A stretch of 46,480 nucleotides of DNA from Lingula anatina. Lineage: Eukaryota > Brachiopoda > Lingulata > Lingulida > Lingulidae. A program made the translations under genes and the position numbers. The notes under the pieces are model-generated. The model was given only the letters and a program-made list of their open reading frames with translations, did not search any database and was not told the origin of the DNA. Below are positions 33,856 through 46,277 of the stretch, in pieces; position 1 is the first letter of the stretch, and each line of letters starts with the position of its first letter. The stretch is from contig NW_019774325.1 of NCBI RefSeq assembly GCF_001039355.2, positions 1 through 46,480 on the forward strand. The letters are read 5' to 3'.

Positions 33856-36800
33856 GGGGGGGGGGGATGATCTCTTTGATTGAAAGTTTATTCATTGTTG
33901 TTCTCAGATATTTTTGTAACATTTATTTCTGTTTATTTTAATTAATATACATATGGGTAGGTACTTCTTGTAAACATGCTTACCAGAAGCAAAGATAATT
34001 AGTATTCCCTTCTAAAATATCAATCACAAAAATTCAATCTCAATCACGTAATATATTTGTCATAATGTTGTCATAATGTTGATTGCTTAGGAAAGATATT
34101 CTTTCACTAGGAAATTCATAAAGGGCCAGCAGTATTTTATTGGACTTGTGATCAAGAACTTACAGGGACCTCATCAAGAAGGTGAAGTCTATCTGTGTAA
34201 CGTCCTTTATCGTTATTATGCGCAATTCTACAAATGAATACGTTTTCACAGCAAATGCAGATTTGTACATACGGGGTTAAAGTTATTATAGTAGGCTTGT
34301 TAAGGGGTCAAACGCTGCATTTTATAGTACAAATGTCTAACTTGGCATAAATGTTCCTTGGGCCAAAAGAAAAATTTTTATCCAAAGAGACACCCTCTAT
34401 CGATGCATAAATTAGCATAAATTATGCAAATTAGGTGCCAAAATATATAATATTTCATATTTCCATTAATTGTTGGCCTAGAAATATGTACAGATTGTCA
34501 AACCTGACTAAATTAGGGACAAGGAACTCATTTTTGATCATTTGGAAGCAATATATATATTGATTCCTACTATTTTGGGGGTGCAAAAGTCATTTTTGAT
34601 ATTGTTTTAGTGATAGAAGGTGATTTGAAGGGACAAAGAGGGTGTTTTAAGTGCCTACCAAGATATGTGTGAACGCTAGTAGGAATCAATATATATATCA
34701 AGTATATATAGACCAAACACTTCAAAATTCAACATAAAATAACAAAATTATGTCCACTTTCAAAATGGCGGATGGCGGCCATCTTGGATTTGAGGCACAA
34801 AATGGCCACCAATTGCTTCCAAATGATCAAAAATGGGTTCCTTGTCCCTAATTTAGTCAGGTTTGATAATCTGTACATATTTCTAGGCCAGAAATTAATG
34901 GAAATATGAAATATTATATATTTTGGCACCTAATTTGCATAATTTATGCTAATTAATGCATCGATAGAGGGTGTCTCTTTGGATAAATTTTTTTCTTTTG
35001 GCCCAAGGAACATTTATGCCAAGTTAGACATTTGTACTATAAAATGCAGCGTTTGGCCAATTTTTGGTCCTTAACAAGCCTACTATTAACATGAAACACA
35101 AATGAGAGAGAGAGAGAGAGAGAGACGTCTTCTATTTGTTTCTTGTTATATAGCAATAAGTGCAAGATGAAACACTATCACCAGAGTGATATCGATTGCC
35201 GAGAGATATTCAAGACATATATCGCGACATTGTGCCGGTAACTTATTTGATAAATAGGTAACGCGAGCAAGCACTCACATTCGAAATACACCAAAATTTC
35301 CAAGTGGGTAATGGAGAAGCGGCATGCATGGTATACCTGCAAAGATCCTTATACCCTCATTTAATGTTTGCATATCGTTTTTGTTTACCTAGCCGTCATG
35401 TGGTGTGCTGAATGCAACACCCCGCTTGCTGAGGCAATGCACCTCCAGGAGCGAAATGTTACACGGAGAGAAGGTGAACGGGATTCGAGTGAAAGGATAG
35501 CAATTGCTGGAGTCCATGGAATAAGGTTGGAAAGGGTAACGAACCCCGGTGGTGAGTATTATGATAAAGCAATGTGAAATGGCCAGCGCCGAGGCACTGA
35601 AATGATAATTGTAAAGTCCGAAAGTGGGATGATTTCAAATGCTTTTGGTGCGTTGAATTATATTGAAGTTGTATACATCATGATACATAATCGATAAAAT
35701 AACGAAACAAAAGAGCAATCTTGCTGTTATTAGTGTTATTACTGTTGTTGTTGTTATATAATTGTACATTCCTCCCCTCTGTTGAAATAAGAAATGTTAT
35801 GTTAACTTTTTTACAATTTAGATAAGGCGCAATATGGGAATTATTTTACTCTTCAATTTCAGGATACCATTTTCTCATTGTGCCAGTGTCAAAATGCATA
35901 AATTACAGAGCGGCTGGCGGGGTATGTCATCTTTTGCATTGTTATTCCCTTTCTGTAAATACATTTTTTCCTCGTCGCCACTGCACATAGAACACATAAA
36001 GAAGTGATTTTAATAATCATATTTATGTCGATTTATAGGTTATTTTAGCAGTGTCTATTTTTAATCATGGCGAGTTTCTTTTTTTTTCTTTTTTTCAGTT
36101 TTTTTACCAGGGCAGATTGCGGTCAATTCCTAGAACTTTAACAACAATGAGTGTTAGATAACAGTGGTTTCAGTTTCAGAATGATAAATGATCAAAATGC
36201 CAAGAAAATGATAGAAATTGTCTACATATAATAGCTTTATTCATTTTTAGCCCACAGAAAATGTTTTTTCTTTACGACGTGTCACAAGAGAGCAATAATC
36301 TATATTCCAAAGTATGAGCTTTTGCCAAAACCGGTCCGGACATATACCTGCTTCTTTCTTTATAAATATTCCCCCTTGTCACTTTATCTCTCATAATACA
36401 GACTGATATCTTTTTAAAAAGATACTCTGAAGAGACATATTCACATAAAATTTGCTGGCGAAAATAGCCTTCAAGCGCCCAAAGATCCACCAAAAGAGAA
36501 CAAAAATCCTTCATGATTTAAAAGTAGCTAGGTCACACTATAAGTGGGCTTCATAATCGAGTTTGCACAGGTTAACTCACCTTGCCTGGTACTTTTTTTG
36601 TCATGAACCAAGTATGAATATGTCATCATGCACGTAAATGGATTATAGAATCAAAATGTTTATATATCATTTATTGAAAATACACACATAACTGTATTAC
36701 GCATGTCTCACATACATTGTATTCCTGCCGAATCACAGGTGCAACTGTAGCGTATTCACGGACGCAATTGCCAATATTATATGGTGTAGACAGTAGCTTC

Positions 36801-38948
36801 CAAAAGCAATATTTCTACGTACTGAAAGAATAACAAAACATTCATAGTCTTACAAGGTTTATAACACCCACAGTGTTACAGCCCATCTTTATGTCGAAGT
36901 GTACCCACTATCATATATCCTTTAATCAGACATCAGCTAGGCATCATCTTTGTCAGTCATTTTGAGTTTCTCAGAAACGCTGTTCTCTTGTACCTTGTAT
37001 TATTTGCAATATGTGGAGGAATAATACCAGTAAGAAACAGGCAGGTTATTTTTGATGCCTTAAATTTGGTATTTTGAAAGATACGTTTTGTCAAAGGGCC
37101 ATATATACTTGATCTGATGTATTTCAATATTTTTAAACTTTAAATACTTGCCTCTCTTATTTTTCAAAAATTTGAAAAACGTTTAGATACCACATTTATA
37201 CCAGTTTCTTATTGAATTCCAAGAAAACAAGCTACTTCACGTGGTACAAGGGATATGAATGGGAAATAATCTACTGCTCGGGATGTGATAATCACATTGG
37301 GTGGTAAGATAATGCACGCTCGCGTTATTTTCCAGGAAAGATAATTAGCACATTTAAAGTTTAAAGTACTTCTATGTACACCAACTGTAGAATTGTATTT
37401 GCATGTATGTCTATGCTGTACTGAGATTTTATTGGGCATGAAAATCCACATTTAAAAAAAATCATTTATAAAAAAGATTCAGTCTTCAATTATGTAAGTG
37501 CTAACTTGAAAACTAAATATACTCCCCTATCAAAAAAGTGTTACCCCTACACCATCACAAGCGTTACATAACTTTTCTGACTCCGCGCACAGACGCGCCA
37601 GGGGTGTCCTCAAATCCAAAATATACTGTACAAACTACTTACATATGGCTTTGGCTTCTCGATGGTAAGCTTGTTCAGTAGATGTCAGATTTTGTGAAAC
37701 ATGGTTCTAGATATCTGAATTAAAATATTGGTTTATTACATAATTTTCTTCATTTCGTCACGCTTCGTATCTTGTGTGATTTTTTTTTTTTTTTTTTTTT
37801 TTGGTAGGGGAGTATATACAGTGTACATGTATATATGTATATATTGAATTGTATTTTTAATGTTAAGGAAATATACAAATGGCAAACCATCAGACACATT
37901 CTACGGCCTTATCAGAGATCGGTTGGGAGGGCTTGATTCAGAACCGCCAGGTAAGCTCATTTTCAAATATATAATCATTATGTCTTGAGAAAAGAGCTAA
38001 CTGTTCACACTCACCTGCTCAAAGTTGAGTTGGTGGTGCGCCTAAGTTATTATCCAACATCAGACACAAATCAAAGGTAATCAGATTAAGTACTTTTTAC
38101 CAGCACCAGAGTCGAATTTTACGTTAAAAATCAGTGGTACCTCCTGGACTGTTATTTATTACGTTATTTATTCAACAGAACTCAGTTCGGTACCCTCTCC
38201 AGAGGCTGTGTGCCACCATGAGAAGCGTTTGGCTCTAGTAGTGGGCAACAACTATTCTTGTGGTCCAGCTCCAAGTCTGCCGTCTTGTGAAAATGATGCA
38301 GATGAGATGTATAAGGTTTTGAGTTCCCTTAACCAGCCATTTGAGGTAACCATATTAAAGGATGCAAATGAAAAGGATATCATGGATGTAATAGAAGGGT
38401 GGGGCAAGCAAAAAGATGCAGTTGTCCTTTTTTATTTTTCGGGTCACGGGAAAATTTCAGAAAACGGTGCCGCGCAACTTCTTTGTCAGAATAACGATAC
38501 AATTGATGAGGACAAGATTCTGTTAAACTTAGGGGAAACAGATGCAGATGTCAAAATATATATAACAGACGCATGCCGAGGTCAAGGGACCGAAGGAAAA
38601 GGTCCAGCGTCAATAGAAAATGATATCAAGAAACACACAGCTCATCTAGAAGAATTAAACAAAACTAAACGTGGCTACGATATTATTAAAATACTTTCTA
38701 CTTCTGATGGTACCCCTGCTTATGCTGGCTGTAATGAGTCTTCTCTGAGCCCCTTTACCCAGTGCTTAGTGGAGGAAATCCCTGTCATCCAGGATATACA
38801 TGAACTCTTTCGACACGTGCAGGTAAAACTGAGAAAGATTTCTGATGAAAAAAATAAACACCAAATTGCCCAGTATTTAAGCCAATCGACAAAGAGGTTT
38901 TACTTCCAAACTTCCAAACCCACTGAAAACTGTCACGGGGGTCCATAG
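32404..38948 (+). CDS. CULT-CULT-caspase fusion protein, copy 2 (525 aa)
   Basis: Paralog of the gene at 13648-20007. Coding exons: 32404-32470, 32680-32829, 33124-33182, 33562-33641, 34111-34181, 35393-35551, 35863-35921, 37224-37303, 37868-37950, 38179-38948. The first nine have exactly the same lengths and phases as in copy 1, so functional residues keep their numbers: cage tryptophans 99/105/119 and 222/228/242, catalytic His359 and Cys402. The frame is intact throughout, so both copies look functional. ATG 32404 has a good context (GCGATCATGG). The leader from acceptor 32348 has no in-frame stop here, but copy 1 supports this start. The C-terminus ends soon after YFQTSKP, about 29 residues earlier than copy 1. 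The role as a ligand-sensing protease is inferred. Confidence 0.88.
32680..34181 (+). other. CULT domain 1 exon cassette, gene 2
   Basis: First zinc pair CKC (Cys27, Cys29), again CxC; core FPWFGGYSW followed by CQEC and FLGW; end [13 protein letters not shown]. All three cage tryptophans and all four Cys are present. Core residues outside the cage (Y97F, K101G, and the SIAYCKD/VEVHCQE stretch) differ from copy 1, which could change ligand preference. Confidence 0.85.
33814..33866. repeat. Poly-T/poly-G tract in intron
   Basis: About 41 T followed by 12 G between the CULT1 exons at 33641 and 34111. The length is unreliable in most sequencing. It is absent from the gene 1 intron. Confidence 0.85.
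34289..35085. mobile_element. Foldback element, PIF/Harbinger-like TSD
   Basis: A 797-bp element in the intron between exons 5 and 6 of gene 2. It begins TAGTAGGCTTGTTAA and ends in the complement. The arms are about 263-274 bp of near-perfect inverted repeat (34289-34551 and 34812-35085), with a second small inverted pair inside (about 34553-34570 and 34679-34698). It is flanked by TTA on both sides (34286-34288, 35086-35088), a TWA duplication as made by PIF/Harbinger transposases. Gene 1 has the empty site in the same intron. There is no coding capacity. Confidence 0.85.
35104..35125. repeat. GA microsatellite in intron
   Basis: Matches the longer GA tract at 15532-15565 in gene 1. Confidence 0.85.
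35393..37950 (+). other. CULT domain 2 exon cassette, gene 2
   Basis: Zinc pairs CAEC and CSGC, core TWYKGYEW and NHIGW, end [14 protein letters not shown]. This domain is almost unchanged between paralogs, unlike CULT domain 1, which suggests stronger constraint. Confidence 0.86.
38179..38948 (+). other. Caspase-like (C14) protease exon, gene 2
   Basis: [21 protein letters not shown] (Cys306, Asp309), FYFSGHG (Ser357, His359) and YITDACRGQ (Asp400, Cys402) are all retained. The small-subunit-like part reads [13 protein letters not shown] and [11 protein letters not shown]. The catalytic and predicted S1 residues match copy 1. The differences cluster in the linker after the catalytic Cys and at the C-terminal tail. 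Confidence 0.87.
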
Positions 38949-41513
38949 ATAGTTGGCCGTTCATCGGTGACTTTGTACGATGTCTGCTATCCTACGGGAG
39001 CTGGGCTGTAGATTTGTTTATCGAACTATTTAAGAGATGTGATGGATGGCAAGTAATATTGAAAAAAAATTACGAACGCCCTCCTTTGAATAGTATCTGT
39101 TTGGCGAAGCTTTGCTGTTGAATTTGAAAATTATAATCACTGAGGTTATTGCTGGTTAAATTGATTTTTTTTTATTGTTAAAACATTTCACGTTGTTCTT
39201 GGATTACTTTCAAACAACCTTAACTTATAAACGGTAAACTTACCCGGTGATGTCCTGCAAAATTTTGATTTTCGACTATAAGGTTCATCCTCATAATTAA
39301 CCATTCCTATCTAAAATATTTTAAAACAACTCTCGGTGAGGGTCTTGGCCATGAACTTTAGAGCAATGTCAAAGTAAAAAAGTCATATGTTGTCCCTTCA
39401 CTAAGAACTCAGCCATGCTTTAAGCCACCTGCTGTTGGATCATTTCTCCGTCTTCCGTTGCGCCTCTTGTAGGAACAGCTGCATCAGTAAAATGATCACT
39501 TTGATACCGGGAATCAAAAGCCTTTTCTGTGCCTTCTTTGATACGGTTGCCGTGGCAGTATAGACTCTGTATGTATATAACTTTTTTTATTAATTACTTG
39601 TACGTGTCAACTCTGAGCGCTTCAAGTTGCAGCTACATGCAGTTACTGGTATCTGTACTACTCCTGAAGGAGTTGACAATGTTAAAAGAATGGACCAAAA
39701 ATAAAAAATCTGTGGGAGATTTATGTACAGTGCTTGAAACTAGTACAATGATATATTTTTTTTCATATATGCATCTTTGTATTCAAGTTTGTGAGATGTA
39801 TATATTGCTTGCGTTTAATGATTTATTATACAAAAGTGTATAAGAAAGTGTATAAGAATCTACCAATACTTTCCGTTTGAACCAGATGCAAAGAAGTTGT
39901 TGAAAATTTGTCGAAAATACCGATTTGGAAGATTCTTCTGCTAATATTTTCTCAAAAGTATGGGAAAATTAAAGTTGACATTGCCTTATAAGGACAAATT
40001 TTCGAAAAAATTGTCGATGCTAACTTGTTTCCATTGCCTGTTATATTTTTGAGGAAAAAGGTTAATTTATCACTTATATCTACAATTGATATTTTATATG
40101 GATCACCATTCCTTTTCCAGGTTTAGTGTTTGAATTGATGTCATATTTTTAAAGTAATTAACCATATATAGAAAAATGTGTCCTTATCATTGTATACATA
40201 TAAGACCTTCGATAGTTCATTTCATTAGTCTGATATCCACACAGAACGAAAGACGATAATTTGTAATTCACAGTTATTTCAACATATTTTATCATTCATA
40301 TACAGAGTCAACAGCGTTATATATAATTCAACCGTTAATGCATTGTGGATGCTTATGTATTTCAGAAAGCGTTTAAATGTTGCCTGTAGCTGCACCTTAT
40401 CAGACACTGAGATTGGTATTTAACATGCATGTGTGTTTCTGTCGCTCGAAATAGTTTTTGCATGTGAAATATCATATAAAATATCATATTATATAAAGTC
40501 AGTTGTAAACTTTGTTTAAAGTAAAAATGGGTTTTTCATTTAGAATTAATTACTGTAGTTAGTAGTTACAGTACTATAGGAATGAATGACGGCAGCTCAA
40601 TGTGTGTTTCATTGCGCCATATATGGAGGCTTTTTACTGTGGATGCCTCGTGGTTTAGTTGAAAGCTTAACGTGTTTACACATAATAGTATCTACGAAAG
40701 TTTATAGTCTGTAATTAATTGTGAGCAAATTAAGACCAGTTGAGAATGTGTTGATGAGTTTTCTAACGTGAATGCTTAAATTATGTTTTGTTGTGTTTGA
40801 TATATACTGTTGCCCTAATAAAATTATTGCTATTTTGTGCTTCATTCGAGTCGTGTTGGTTTTTTAAATCATAATTGTTCACGGGAAGTTCAGAACAAGA
40901 CATTTATTTTATTCAATTTTTTTTACAAAATGAGCAGCCAGCAGATTTTATAAGTGTGGAATTAAAGTAAAGATGGTTTTTATCCTGACCCCACTCAGTG
41001 AGAGGAAATAAATATGTTATATTATTGTCTGCCTGGTATTTTGTCAATCTATACTACAAATTACTTTTAAAATCTTTCTTATATCAAATGTTCAGACAAA
41101 CATCGATCTGCATAAAGTTTGAAATAACTGATAATTTTTGACGAGTTTTACTCCTGGGGCGGTACTCTTTACGCACTAAATGCGCGATACATGTACAAGC
41201 ATCACATGTGCATATAAATCGTGATATAAGGAAGTTGGAGTTTTTTTTTATTATTTTATTTTTACTCTTCACCTCCATACAATATCTTAATTTCATTGTC
41301 TAAAGGGAAATATTTCCGAAGGTTTGTGCCACATGCCGCATGTCGTCTGCTCCCATATTCCCTGCTTCTTATACTTTTCTGAATATTCATGAAAAAATTA
41401 ATCTAATAGTATGGTATACCTACTGTAGATGCATGTAAGTGAAATTAATGAGTTAGGGAGATTTTTTTTTTTTTGTTACCTTCATTTCCCTTAAAAGTTT
41501 TTATTTCTTAATG
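38949..41513. other. 3' flank shared by gene 2 (+) and the reductase (-)
   Basis: Homologous to 20008-22507. Candidate polyadenylation signals are AATAAA at 40817-40822 for gene 2 and TTTATT at 41500-41505 (AATAAA on the - strand) for the reductase. The two genes converge here. No further gene is recognised. Confidence 0.5.
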
Positions 41514-44500
41514 TCACTGTCTGTGAGGGAAGTCTTCCAGACTGTTCATTATGTCTGGGCTGTCAGGAATATCTAAATACGCAGCATGCTTGTTCAGAGA
41601 AATATGCAGCGGATTGGACGACCGGGGGACGACGGTGATGTTCCGATCCAGAGCGAATCTGATCAAAACGGACGCTGGGCTGGTGCGGTATTTTCTCGCA
41701 GCCAGCATCACCGGGAAACTGCCGATGATTGGGTTTTCCTCAAAGAGCCCGTCGGCCACCCATCCGAAGCCAAGCAAACTGTGCGCCATGAACTGAATTC
41801 CGTTTTTGTCGCAAAATATCCTCAGCGCTGTGTTTCTTGTCATTAGATCGAATCTGGCTTGGAGAACAGAAACGGGGACAGTTGCCTTTTTGAGAAGTTC
41901 CTTCATCTGCGACTTTTTGAAGTTGCTTACCCCTAATGAACGAACAACTCCAGTTTTGTTCATTTCTTCAAGAGTTTCCCATGATTCCTGCCACGTGCCG
42001 CGGTTGTCGTCTGCTTCGCATTTAAAATTCTTCTCGTCGCACGATGGCGCTTGGATCAGAACCAAATCAAGATAGTCCGTCTGCAACCTCTGTAAAGATC
42101 GCTCGATCGACTTTCTTGTCGCCTCTCTGCCCAAATTTTTTGGGTGAACTTTAACGATAACGAATATGTCCTCACGTTCACAGTATTCGTTTTTAGCCAA
42201 AAATGCACCTAAAGTTGCCTCGCTTTCGTCTTCCGGATCGGTGTCAAACAACCTGAAATAAACGAAATAACCATAAATTCAAATTAAAATACTCTGCATT
42301 ATAACTCATGTTTATTTGAATTGACTTAGACTGAGATTGAGTGAAAATGAAATCTTGACATACACACACATTATCCCTGAATATACATGTTTTGAAGCGG
42401 GCTATGCATCAGTTAGCACGGTGTCAGCAGGTGTTGTAACTTTTACCAAAAATTGACCTCGCGCTTAAAGAAAAATTCAAACGTATCAGAGGGAAATATA
42501 TCATAATTTAAATGAAGCAGTGGAATTGACTTAGCAAATTGAGTCCTGACGTAGAACTACATAATCTAACTAAGGTACAACTGTACCTACTGGAGTATCT
42601 TGTTCTACAGTACTATGAGTACTCCAGATTTACTTGCATTTCCCTTAAACCCCCTTTACACTGAACGGCGTCCTATCTGCGTCCTTTGTGCGACCATGAA
42701 ACTGGCCAGGACGCCGTCGGACGCTCAAAGAACGCACAGTGATCGCCAAGGTCGCACAAAGAACATTCAAGCAGCGCCGAGGACGCCATGGACGCCGCGA
42801 AGTTTTGAGCATGTTCAAAACAATCGCAGAGAGAACGCGATGGAGGATGGTCGCTCAATGGACGCAGAAAGGACGCACAAGCATCGCTTTGGTTGCAGAA
42901 TGAAAACTCAAAGATCGTCCAGTGTTCGGCACGTAGAACATTTTTTTCACTCTCAAACGGGGCCGTGTTGAGGTATTTTTCACCAGAAATGAATTCTAAG
43001 GGCAACAGTGGTCTCATATCAGCCTCCGATTGTTTTTTCCCCTAAAATTCATGAAACGATCCATATATATATATATATATTTTTTTGAGGTTATTATGAA
43101 ACGAATATTCTGCCTTTTTTACAAGATGCATTAATTGTCAGAACTTTTTGCAGAGTGCGTCATTTGAAAACGGATTCGGCGCCTGTCCATCCTTCTTATA
43201 ACAATGAGCATCTGGCTGATTATCAGTCCATGCAGACCTTGCATCACTATAGTTTAAAGCGTTTATTTCCATTTATTTGTTTTGTGTGCTGGAAATGTTC
43301 TTTATTGGATGACCTGGTTAGAACCGATGAAAAAATATGAGTTAGAATATATAGAAGGACGCCCAAACAACGCTCATCGGTCTATCAGAATGCAGAATGA
43401 TCGTAGAATAGACGCCACTGATCGCCGATGAAGGTACAGAGAACGCAGCAAGAAAGCTCAATGGTCGCTCAAACATTGCAATGGACGCCTTGGGTTGCAC
43501 AGGGGACGTACATTGGAGGCAGGCAGGTTGCTCGCAGTTTTACAGGTAAAATCAAGATTCGGTCGTTCAAAGGACGCACAAGGGACGCAGACGCCTTTAC
43601 ACTGAGACACGATTTAATTGCTTTGGCGACCGTTTAGCGTCCTGACCACATTTTTGAACGCAGAAGGGACGCAGAATGGACGCCGTCCAGTGTAAAGGGG
43701 CCCTTAGGCGCTCGCTTTTTCCAACTACCGGTAGCCTTTTACGAGAGCTTAGTATACCTCACCTAAGAAGCAGACGTACCTGTAACCGACTTTGAGAGCG
43801 TGGCGGACACCCCTCTCTGTCTCTTCTGCCGTCATGCCTCCCAGACCAAGCCCCAATACCGGCACTGGAGATAAAATAAAAATAATATTTAAAATATGAT
43901 TAAAAGCTAAAACTTGAGGATAAAACTTCAAACAGATTAAACAGTACAATACAGTTTTCACCTAGTGTTTCTTAGATTTTATTTTCTATTAATTAAACTT
44001 TCTGAAAAAAAAACCTGAAAAAAACACCAGGTTAAAAACAAACTACCAATAAAACTAGAAATTTCTCTGACAAAGATATAGTCCCGTTATAAAAATATAG
44101 AAAAGAGTGTGCTGAAATTAATCCAACTACACAAAACCTGGTGTTTATGAGAGCACCTTGGAAGCAAATGGGGGCGTGCTAAATTGTTAAACTGATTACA
44201 TTCACTGAGAGTCCCATGCGGAGTTGGACCGATAGTTGTATTGAGAATGAGCCCTCAGACTAAGAACGAAAATAGCTTGAATCCGCACAATCTAAATAAG
44301 GTCGGGCAACATTATTATCTGACCACAACAGTCTGTTTAAAATAAAATCGTTGTATTGCGGTATATATTGCGGTGAAAGGTGACCTGAGCTGGCCGTCAG
44401 TGGGGCACACCATTGATATCGGCAGAATACACTACTTCAATCGCCTATTGCATGCGGATCCGGGAGATTACCCAACAATATTTTGATGAATTACAGTAAC

Positions 44501-44801
44501 TACACTTAATGGCGCTGTTCAGACATGGAACTATTATGAGGTAATTGAAAAAAAAAAACCTTTAAGAGTGGTATGTGGAATATATGGGAGGGTAATGCTC
44601 AGTGGCACTGGTTCACACTCTTTCGACCGATAAAATGTACAGACGATGGAACAAAACGTCTGAAAGATATCAAAGATAAACCCTCCTTGCTAAACTATGC
44701 TACTCAAAATCAAAGTTAGGTTTGCACAGTGTCTCCTCGACTACTGAAGTTTTTTTGGGCCGCAGAGTGGGGATCATGGTAAATGGAAGCCCTGAATGCA
44801 T

Positions 44802-44845
<44 letters not shown>

Positions 44846-46277
44846 ACAAGTGTACTGAAGTCATGCCTGCTTCAAATTACCATACCGGTAGATGCCTTTC
44901 AATATTATGATAAATTGTAAAATAGAGAAATACCAATTTACAATCATTACGCATTGTTATCATTATACATCCAAACTACTGTTGCCAAATCAGAGCTTGC
45001 TACAAACATCACGTGACTCAGCAACTGTGATGTTACACTTAACCTGTCACAGTTGCACCACCAGCTGCACTGTGCTCGGCGGCACAAATATTTCGGTAGA
45101 TTGAGGAAGCTCCGAACATCCGATACTAGGTAGGCTAACCATAGCTTTGTTCATGTAAATAAGCAATAATTTTGTTATGAAATCTTTTCAAAAATGTTAA
45201 CACGAGTGATATTTTTTCGGTGGTTTAGCGCCAACGGGGGTAAAACATTTATGTTTACGTTGAGTACAGGACGGAGGTCGTTGTGATGTCGATCTTGATA
45301 TGGAACACAATAAATTATTTCTTAGAGGATCGAGTCACGCAACCTCGCTTGTGTCCCATCCAGTGTCACTTTCCTTAACTCTCCTGGGCGTCCTTGTCTC
45401 GTGAGGGCAACCCTTGATTAAGGTGCTGGAAAGCACACCGTCAATGTTTGATCAGTATACGTAATTTTTGTACTATACTGCGGGTGCCTGCTGCTGCTGA
45501 GTAATAATACAAGATCGTCAGCTTTATTCACCTCACGAGTAAGATTACATAATTACTCTCCTGTGCATTTTACCTGAGCGATTTTTTAAATAAGTATAAA
45601 CAAAACTTAGTGCTGGTATATTTCTGGTGAAACACGAACCTTCCAAGTGATTCTCTTGACCTTCTGACCAGCATCACTTCATATATATGGAGAAAAAAAC
45701 ATTGGTCATTTACAACGAGATGGGCCAGTGACATCATTTGGAGACTTTCCCTTCCCTTTCTCTTTATTCGACCTTCAAACATGCAGACATACGCATGCAC
45801 GCACACACGCGAACGAACACATATACACGCGCACGTTCTTGGATACGCTTGTATACACAATAGTGCCACAAATGCGAGGCGTTTTATAATGATATTCTCA
45901 CGAAATTAGGACAATTTAAGCATTACATCTCATAATTTGGAGGGTTGGGCATTTAAGTTGTCAACAAACGTGATTTAATTATCCGTGACATTCATAACTC
46001 CATCGCTACTAAATCATACCAACAAGCGAGTAATGAACACTGCCCAATGGCGCCGCGGTGGCAAAACAAGTAACTAGTCACTGCGCCGTCTATTGCTCTA
46101 AAAATACTGAATTGGCTCTATACGTACTGGGGTATCCGCTCTTCAGTAGCCTCTCATCCATCTCGTCAATATCGGCACTCTCTCGCGAGATTTCCATGGC
46201 TTCGGGTTTGAGATAGCTGTACTTGGCAAATACTTCACTCATTGGTATATTGGCCATAGAGATGTTACACTTCATAT
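41514..46277 (-). CDS. Aldo-keto reductase family protein with altered catalytic tetrad
   Basis: Three exons on the - strand: 46128-46277, 43780-43864 and 41514-42252, joined in frame (PM|PVLGLGLGG and GYR|LFDTD). From the first ATG (46275) this gives 323 residues. An acceptor directly before that ATG suggests further exons beyond the window. Residues 1-48 are an N-terminal extension, followed by a TIM-barrel reductase with RSLGVSNF and the cofactor loop VVPRSSNP. Family members reduce carbonyls with NADPH using Asp-Tyr-Lys-His. Here Asp81 and Lys112 are kept, but the Tyr position is Asp86 and the His position is Gln145 (LVLIQAP instead of LxLIHxP). It may be a pseudoenzyme or have changed chemistry. 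The last exon is partly duplicated at 22508-22864. Confidence 0.82.
42253..43779. other. Intron of the reductase gene
   Basis: Acceptor next to 42252 and donor next to 43780 on the - strand. Apart from the TIR element at 42651-43700 it holds nothing recognisable. Confidence 0.6.
42651..43700. mobile_element. TIR element rich in GGACGC motifs
   Basis: The ends CCCCTTTACACTGRACGGCG are inverted repeats of about 40 bp. They are flanked by similar 9-mers, CCCTTAAAC (42642-42650) and CCCTTAGGC (43701-43709), a possible 8-9 bp target duplication as made by hAT-type elements. Many GGACGC/GCGTCC and CGCACA motifs crowd the two outer parts. The middle (about 43000-43400) is AT-rich and includes a short TA run. 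No transposase is seen, and the open frames inside come from the motif repeats. Confidence 0.7.
43865..46127. other. Large intron of the reductase gene
   Basis: Non-coding, 2.3 kb, with a CT microsatellite at 44803-44842 and a CA-rich stretch near 45790-45835. No other feature is recognised. Confidence 0.55.
44803..44842. repeat. CT microsatellite in intron
   Basis: About 20 CT units. Confidence 0.9.

Larger units (their letters stand above)
22873..41864. repeat. Segmental duplication unit 2 (right copy)
   Basis: About 19 kb corresponding to 1773-22864. It holds the MITE-containing left flank, its own repeat array, gene 2 and its 3' flank, and runs on into the complete reductase gene. Its left edge (CTCCTTACCCTTAGCGCA) matches CTACTTACCCTTAGCGCA at 1773. 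Confidence 0.85.

Noticed and set aside
42600-43637. Several open frames rich in Arg and Thr
   Set aside because: They follow the GGACGC-type repeats of the TIR element and occur on both strands.
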